Assembly (NCBI GenBank): GCA_018666235.1
Contig: JABJAB010000001.1
Coordinates: 62,001-126,000, forward strand
Source: Ilumatobacter sp.
Lineage (GTDB): Bacteria > Actinomycetota > Acidimicrobiia > Acidimicrobiales > Ilumatobacteraceae
Direction: 5' to 3'
DNA length: 64,000 nucleotides
Of this stretch, positions 60,031 through 64,000 are shown piece after piece (within the stretch, counting starts at the first letter, position 1; the number at the start of each line of letters is the position of its first letter). The position numbers and the translations under genes were made by a program. A model generated the notes under the pieces. The model was not told the origin of the DNA. It did not search any database and saw only the letters and a list, made by a program, of their open reading frames with translations.

Positions 60031-61413
60031 ATGACGGCCACGGATTCAACAGCAACGCAACGACCATTGCCGGCCGACCTCGCCGAACGGTTCATCCGCG
60101 ACGGCTATGTCGTCGTCGACGATCTGGTCACGGCCGAGGAACGTGCCCGGATTGTCGACGATGCCGCTGGGTTTACCGACGGCACCTACCCGGTGAGCAA
60201 TCCACCTGATGACGGCGACATCTTGGCCGTTCACTTCCCGCATTGGGTGAGTCCCGTGGCTCAGGATGCAGTGGTGCATCCGGGGATTGCTGAGGTCGTC
60301 GGCACCATTGCGGGAGCACACCTGCCAGGGTGGGATGGCCGGACGAAGTGCATGCAGTCGATGCTCTTCTTCAAGCCGCCCGGGTTGCAGGGTCAGGCGT
60401 GGCATCAGGATGAACGATTCATTCCGACGCGGGACCGGTCGCTCGTCGGAGCGTGGATCGCACTTGACGATGCCACGGTCGACAACGGTTGCCTCTGGGT
60501 GCTCCCTGGGTCACACCGCACGGGGATGATCCATCCCACGCGGGCTCACGGCCAGGTCGAGGAATTCGATCACAGCGACGAGGCATACGGGTTTGACGAC
60601 GCCGAGGCCATTCCTGTCGAGGTTCGGGCCGGTGCGGTGGTCTTCTTCAACGGATATCTGTTGCACCGCTCGTTTCGCAATCGGTCGAACGGGACGCGCA
60701 TGGCGTTGGTCAACCACTACATGAATGCCTGGTCGCTCCTACCGTGGCAGGTTGGCAAGGGCATCGAGGTCGGGACTGCGGACACGCGGGCGATCGTTCC
60801 CGTGACCGGGGACGACCCGTACGCGCACAAGGGCATCGACGAGAGTCCTGGCGTCACGTTTGTTCGGCCGCGCGTGACGCCAGCCTCGGCGCAGTTTCGG
60901 GATCCTTCTGCGGACGCGTTCAACCGCTCCTCGGATGCTGCTGCCACGGCCGATGGCGACGGTCCCGTGCTCCGGATCGACACTGGGCTCGCGATTGCAG
61001 CACCTGTCGCAGACGTGTGGAAGGTGCTGACCGACCTCGACCGATACGGCGATTGGAACCCATATGTCGTGGATGCGCAGGGCGCCGGCACTGCGGGATC
61101 CACGGTGACGGTCACGACACGGCCGACGGACGCCGACCGCGAGACCACCTACGACGTCGACGTGGTGGCCGTCGGCGCGCCCCACCGGCTTGAGTGGCAG
61201 GGCGGCTCACCGGATCGTGAGCGGTTCCTCACCCGACATGTGTGGACACTCACCGAGACGCCCGACGGTACCGATCTCCACCACTACGAGACCTTCCACG
61301 GAACCGATGCGCAGGCAACCTTTGACATGATCAAGGTCGGTCTCCGACGCGACTTTGAACGCTTCAATAGCGGGCTCAAGGCTGCCTGCGAGAACGGAAA
61401 CCGCCTGGCCTGA
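60031..61413 (+). CDS. Fusion of phytanoyl-CoA dioxygenase (PhyH) and SRPBCC domain
   Basis: A 460-residue two-domain protein. Residues 10-270 are a PhyH iron/2-oxoglutarate oxygenase with QAWHQDERF (His125, Asp127) and YLLHRSFRNRSNGTR (His212 and the 2-oxoglutarate Arg); DNGCLWVLPGSHR is the double-stranded beta-helix core. A linker (about 270-310) leads to an SRPBCC/START-like domain (about 312-455: LAIAAPVADVWKVLTDLDRYGDWNP, PHRLEWQGGSPDRE). GGGGAG precedes the ATG. Hydrophobic-ligand binding by SRPBCC may present substrate to the oxygenase (inference). Confidence 0.88.
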   Translation: MTATDSTATQRPLPADLAERFIRDGYVVVDDLVTAEERARIVDDAAGFTDGTYPVSNPPDDGDILAVHFPHWVSPVAQDAVVHPGIAEVVGTIAGAHLPGWDGRTKCMQSMLFFKPPGLQGQAWHQDERFIPTRDRSLVGAWIALDDATVDNGCLWVLPGSHRTGMIHPTRAHGQVEEFDHSDEAYGFDDAEAIPVEVRAGAVVFFNGYLLHRSFRNRSNGTRMALVNHYMNAWSLLPWQVGKGIEVGTADTRAIVPVTGDDPYAHKGIDESPGVTFVRPRVTPASAQFRDPSADAFNRSSDAAATADGDGPVLRIDTGLAIAAPVADVWKVLTDLDRYGDWNPYVVDAQGAGTAGSTVTVTTRPTDADRETTYDVDVVAVGAPHRLEWQGGSPDRERFLTRHVWTLTETPDGTDLHHYETFHGTDAQATFDMIKVGLRRDFERFNSGLKAACENGNRLA

Positions 61414-61431
61414 GCAGAGAGTGAGCAGCGG

Positions 61432-61455
61432 GTCGACGGCCGCGCGGCCGTCGAC
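61432..61455. terminator. 24-bp perfect palindrome between convergent genes
   Basis: GTCGACGGCCGC followed directly by its exact complement. As RNA it folds with a 10-base stem and GCGC loop. Lies between the stops of the PhyH-SRPBCC gene and the small basic protein, where a bidirectional terminator is expected. Confidence 0.65.
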
Positions 61456-61779
61456 TCAGAATCCGCGGTTGTTTTCGCGCTTCTTCGGCGGCGCCTTGAA
61501 CGGTGCCTCGATGAGCATCTCGAACCGCGCGTCGTCGGGTTGGTTCGGCTCATTCATGTTCTGGAGGTACTTCTTGAGTGCGGCGCGACCAGCGGTGACG
61601 TGATCACCCTTGGTTCCGACTGAACGAGCGAGCGCATCTTTGGCCTTGCCGACTCGTTCCTTGCGGGTGGCCTTCTCGGCCTCGCTGAAGATACGTGGCT
61701 GCTTGTTGACCTTTGCAGCGGCTGCTGCGCGCCGCTTCGCTTCGGTTTCCTGCAGTGGGGTCAACTTCTGGTTCGCCAT
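61456..61779 (-). CDS. Small basic Ala/Lys-rich protein, unknown
   Basis: A 107-residue soluble, basic protein: MANQKLTPLQETEAKRRAA, AAAKVNKQPRIFSEAEKATRKE, ALARSVGTKGDHVTAGRAAL, ending in KAPPKKRENNRGF. Helical and charged, no Cys or motif. No family recognised. ATG 61779; the upstream ORF start is rejected. May bind nucleic acid; not shown. Confidence 0.65.
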   Translation of the reverse strand: MANQKLTPLQETEAKRRAAAAAKVNKQPRIFSEAEKATRKERVGKAKDALARSVGTKGDHVTAGRAALKKYLQNMNEPNQPDDARFEMLIEAPFKAPPKKRENNRGF

Positions 61780-61990
61780 GGGTGTCCAAGGTACAAGCGT
61801 GGTGATCCAAGTTGTCGAAAAGGGCGGCGGGATCAACGCAGAAGCCCACGCCCCTAATTCACACTAAAGAAAGCTAAGCTACGGGCCGGTCGGACGTCGA
61901 CCGGACAGCAATTGCGAAGTGCACCATGTTCCCCGTCGACCCCACTCCACCCACCGAGCAGATCAATCGAATGCGATCGGGAAGGGCAAC

Positions 61991-62938
61991 GTGATCAATT
62001 ACCTCCGCGATCAGGTCGTGTCCGCCACCACGTCGCTATTCTCCCACGGTCCGTCACCGCTCGAGAAGACGCTCGACTATCAGGGCGACCCCGGCTTGCT
62101 CGGCCCCGACTCGATCTCGTGGCGCGTGATCGGAGACACCGCGGCGTTCGTCGGTGGGATCCGGGCGCTGCTCGTTCAGGCCGCCCATCCCGAGGTTGTT
62201 GCCGGCGTCGAGCAGCACTCTCGTTACCGGAGCGATCCGTTCGGACGCCTCAACCGGACATCGTTCTACGTCACCGAGACCACCTACGGCGCCCGCCCAG
62301 AGGTGGAAGCTGCCGTCGCGGAGGTGCGTTCGGCGCACCGTCCTGTCCGGGGCCAGTCGGCACGAGGCAAGCAGTACAGCGCCGCACATCCCGAACTGGC
62401 CGCGTGGGTGCACAACGTGTTGACCGACTCGTTTCTCGCTGCGTATCAAACGTTCGGTCCAGAGCAGCTCTCGGTGCAGGAGGCAGATCAATTCGTCACC
62501 GAGCAGGCCACGATCGGAGCCCTGCTCGGGGCGTCTCCCCTTCCGCTCACCGCGCGTGAACTGTCGGCGTGGGTTGCTGATCACCCGGCACTGTGCGCAT
62601 CAGACGATCAGGCCAGCGCGACGGCGTTCCTCCGCGATCCGCCGCTCCCGCTCGGCGTGAAGCTGGGTTACCGACTGCTGTCCGACGCGGCGGTGTCCAT
62701 CATCCCGTCGCGGATCACCGACATTCTCGGCTTGCACCCGTCACCAGCGCGATCCCGCATCGGCGGCAGCGTCGTGAGCGGTCTGCGTTGGACACTGGGA
62801 TCATCGCCGTCCTGGCACCTGGCGCTGGTCCGGGCCGGAGCTCCTGTGCCGAGCGGCCTGTTTCGCCAGCCGCTTCCACCAGGTGCGGCCGAGGTTCTGC
62901 GCGCAGCCGATCCCAGCAGTGCCGAGAGCCCAGATTGA
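61991..62938 (+). CDS. MpaB/DUF2236-type oxygenase family protein
   Basis: A 315-residue protein of the DUF2236 family related to MpaB and latex-clearing protein (Lcp), which hold heme b. WRVIGDTAAFVGGIRALLVQAAHPEVVAGVEQHSRYRSDPFGRLNRTS and FVTETTYG are the family landmarks; PELAAWVHNVLTDSFLAAYQ contains the likely heme-binding His. GTG at 61991 with AAGGG before it; a GTG at 61919 would add residues not found in the family. Role in oxidation of hydrocarbon chains is inferred. Confidence 0.83.
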   Translation: MINYLRDQVVSATTSLFSHGPSPLEKTLDYQGDPGLLGPDSISWRVIGDTAAFVGGIRALLVQAAHPEVVAGVEQHSRYRSDPFGRLNRTSFYVTETTYGARPEVEAAVAEVRSAHRPVRGQSARGKQYSAAHPELAAWVHNVLTDSFLAAYQTFGPEQLSVQEADQFVTEQATIGALLGASPLPLTARELSAWVADHPALCASDDQASATAFLRDPPLPLGVKLGYRLLSDAAVSIIPSRITDILGLHPSPARSRIGGSVVSGLRWTLGSSPSWHLALVRAGAPVPSGLFRQPLPPGAAEVLRAADPSSAESPD

Positions 62939-63017
62939 TGGCAACCGGATGCAGAACCCGACGAATGTGTTGGCACCTTGGCCGCATCGGTGACGGAGCC
63001 AGACAGTCAGCCGTCGC

Positions 63018-63356
63018 ATGCTCCTGGTAATTCTCGCTGCGGTCTCCGCACTGGCGTTTTTGTACTACGGGGCCGAGACGTTGTTCGCCGCTCGGCCGCG
63101 CCGTGAGTTCGAACGGTATGGCATGCCTCAGTTGCGAGTGTTCGTCGGCTCAATGCAGCTGTTGGGTGCAGCAGGAGTCCTGATCGGGATCTTCGTGGCC
63201 CCAATTGGAGCCGTTGCCGCCGCTGGGCTCACGATCATGATGCTGCTTGGACTCGTTGCCCGGTACCGGATTCACGATGCGCCGCGGCTGATGATTCCTG
63301 CGAGCAGCCTTGCGCTGTTGAACGCAATGCTGGTGTTCCTGTTCGTCACGCAGTGA
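63018..63356 (+). CDS. Small DoxX-like membrane protein
   Basis: A 112-residue protein with four hydrophobic segments (LLVILAAVSALAFLYYGAE, VGSMQLLGAAGVLIGIFV, GAVAAAGLTIMMLLGLVA, IPASSLALLNAMLVFLFV) and a charged loop FAARPRREFERYGMPQLR, the DoxX-like layout. Function unknown. Convergent with another DoxX-like gene. Confidence 0.75.
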   Translation: MLLVILAAVSALAFLYYGAETLFAARPRREFERYGMPQLRVFVGSMQLLGAAGVLIGIFVAPIGAVAAAGLTIMMLLGLVARYRIHDAPRLMIPASSLALLNAMLVFLFVTQ

Positions 63357-63379
63357 TCTGCGCGACGGCAAGGCTGTTG

Positions 63380-63754
63380 TCAGTCGCGTTCGGCAGTCAG
63401 AGCCGCCACGGTTGACAAGGTCAGGACCGTGATTGCGGGCATTGAACGCTTGATCGGGTCTTTCACCTTGACGTGCATGCCGATTGCTCCGAGCATGAAC
63501 AAGGCAAGGCCGGTAGAGGCGGGGCGGACGAGCTTGGGCACTGCGTGTCCGGCGAGCATGAGCGTGGCGAGGCTGACCTTGGCGGCGCCGACGGCGTACA
63601 TCTGGTTTTTCGAGAAGCCGTACTCCTCGAATTCTTCTTGCATGTTGGTCGCGCCGCCACCGCGGTAGCCGGTGTCTTTGTTGAATCTGTTGAACCAGAC
63701 GTTGAGGATCCAGAGAGCTGCGACTGTCTGGGCGATTCGGCCGACAATTTTCAT
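63380..63754 (-). CDS. Small DoxX-like membrane protein
   Basis: A 124-residue protein with a hydrophobic start (KIVGRIAQTVAALWILNVWF) and three more segments (VGAAKVSLATLMLAGHAV, ASTGLALFMLGAIGMHV, MPAITVLTLSTVAAL). The loop MQEEFEEYGFSKNQ resembles the short pre-TM loop of DoxX-like proteins. Related in style to the convergent gene at 63018. Function unknown. Confidence 0.72.
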   Translation of the reverse strand: MKIVGRIAQTVAALWILNVWFNRFNKDTGYRGGGATNMQEEFEEYGFSKNQMYAVGAAKVSLATLMLAGHAVPKLVRPASTGLALFMLGAIGMHVKVKDPIKRSMPAITVLTLSTVAALTAERD

Positions 63755-63878
63755 ACGGCGATCTTAGGCGCGGGGACGCCTGAAGGCGCTTCGAGCTCCG
63801 GCGTTTTGCAACACCCGCCCGCTCGATCATCAACTATCGCGATCGTGGCATGCCCGTTCTCCCCTTCGGTTTTATTCA

Positions 63879-63887
63879 TGCTATAGT
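63879..63887 (+). promoter_or_regulatory. Candidate extended -10 promoter
   Basis: TGCTATAGT (TGn + TATAGT) lies 31 bases before the ATG at 63919, in the most AT-rich short stretch of this end of the window. No good -35 is seen, as expected for an extended -10. Prediction only. Confidence 0.4.
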
Positions 63888-63918
63888 GTGATAAATAATC
63901 TCAACCGAAGGACGACCC

Positions 63919-64000
63919 ATGAAATCCCTGTTCAACAACCTGCCACCGGACTTCCGTCTGAAGCTTCCATTCCTGGCTGCTGGCTTCTTCTCGTTCCTTT
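63919..64000 (+). CDS. Start of a gene running off the right edge
   Basis: ATG after a GAAGG ribosome-binding site opens a frame with 27 codons (MKSLFNNLPPDFRLKLP then FLAAGFFSF) to the window end. A short polar stretch followed by a hydrophobic segment suggests a membrane or sensor protein, but the family cannot be recognised. Confidence 0.6.
   Translation, partial: MKSLFNNLPPDFRLKLPFLAAGFFSFL

Noticed and set aside
1..64000. rRNA, tRNA, CRISPR, insertion sequences, prophage
   Set aside because: No transposase or integrase-like frame, no regularly spaced repeats, and no region resembling rRNA or a tRNA cloverleaf was noticed while reading; a tRNA scan would confirm.

Overview
The window is a gene-dense, GC-rich chromosomal stretch (about 60 protein genes, coding on both strands, very short intergenic gaps, many GTG/TTG starts and TGATG/GTGA start-stop overlaps). 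The family mix points to an actinobacterium: an F420-type LLM oxidoreductase, a WS/DGAT wax-ester synthase, an MpaB-type oxygenase, several acyl-CoA dehydrogenases, a type III CoA-transferase, a cytochrome P450 and lipoproteins with long Thr/Pro/Ala/Glu tethers. The style resembles Acidimicrobiia (Ilumatobacter-like), but that placement is inference from composition and gene families, not from a marker gene. I saw no rRNA, tRNA, CRISPR array, insertion sequence or phage gene.

Layout. 1-3.0 kb: a GH36 alpha-galactosidase cut by the left edge, divergent from a DeoR-type regulator. 3.0-12.3 kb: housekeeping and mixed genes (lgt, a lipase-like hydrolase, a membrane-anchored propeller-like protein, a two-cluster ferredoxin, a TPR-HD-GYP protein, an M48 peptidase, a YbaK-type deacylase, a 4HBT thioesterase, an SDR and a glyoxalase-like protein). 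12.4-20.9 kb: a TetR regulator, then a block bracketed by two paralogous PEP-utilising swivel proteins that lack an ATP-grasp domain, enclosing an SDR, a P450, an Lrp/AsnC regulator facing a half-length HPPD-like dioxygenase, and a cupredoxin lipoprotein. 20.9-33 kb: catabolic genes (acyl-CoA dehydrogenase, amidohydrolase, AhpD-like protein, lipase-like hydrolase, arylsulfatase, class V aminotransferase, glutamate decarboxylase, WS/DGAT).

33.1-38.2 kb: a phosphonate-type ABC importer (phnD, phnC, two phnE) flanked on both sides by HAD-family deoxynucleotidase-like phosphatases. No C-P lyase or phosphonatase is present, so the natural reading is import of a phosphorylated or phosphonate compound coupled to a HAD phosphatase; this is the most system-like unit in the window. 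38.2-44.6 kb: a His-rich VIT-type metal transporter overlapping a phospholipase-D protein, an M23 peptidase, a CBS-domain protein and an ABC-2 exporter. 44.6-57 kb: acyl-CoA dehydrogenase with an APH-like kinase, a dimethylformamidase-like protein, a zinc-ribbon SDR, a double-CDGSH/glutamate-synthase fusion, an aminotransferase, a CoA-transferase, a damaged PhyH locus, a MaoC-like and an LLM enzyme. 57-64 kb: glutaminase with a small membrane partner, a PAP2 phosphatase, a 5'-truncated FtsX-type permease fragment, a PhyH-SRPBCC fusion, an MpaB-type oxygenase, two small DoxX-like membrane proteins and the first codons of a gene leaving the right edge.

Several intergenic gaps hold long perfect inverted repeats (18-20 bp arms at 10.3, 22.25 and 34.95 kb; shorter ones at 17.05 and 61.44 kb). 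At least two sit exactly where a terminator is expected.
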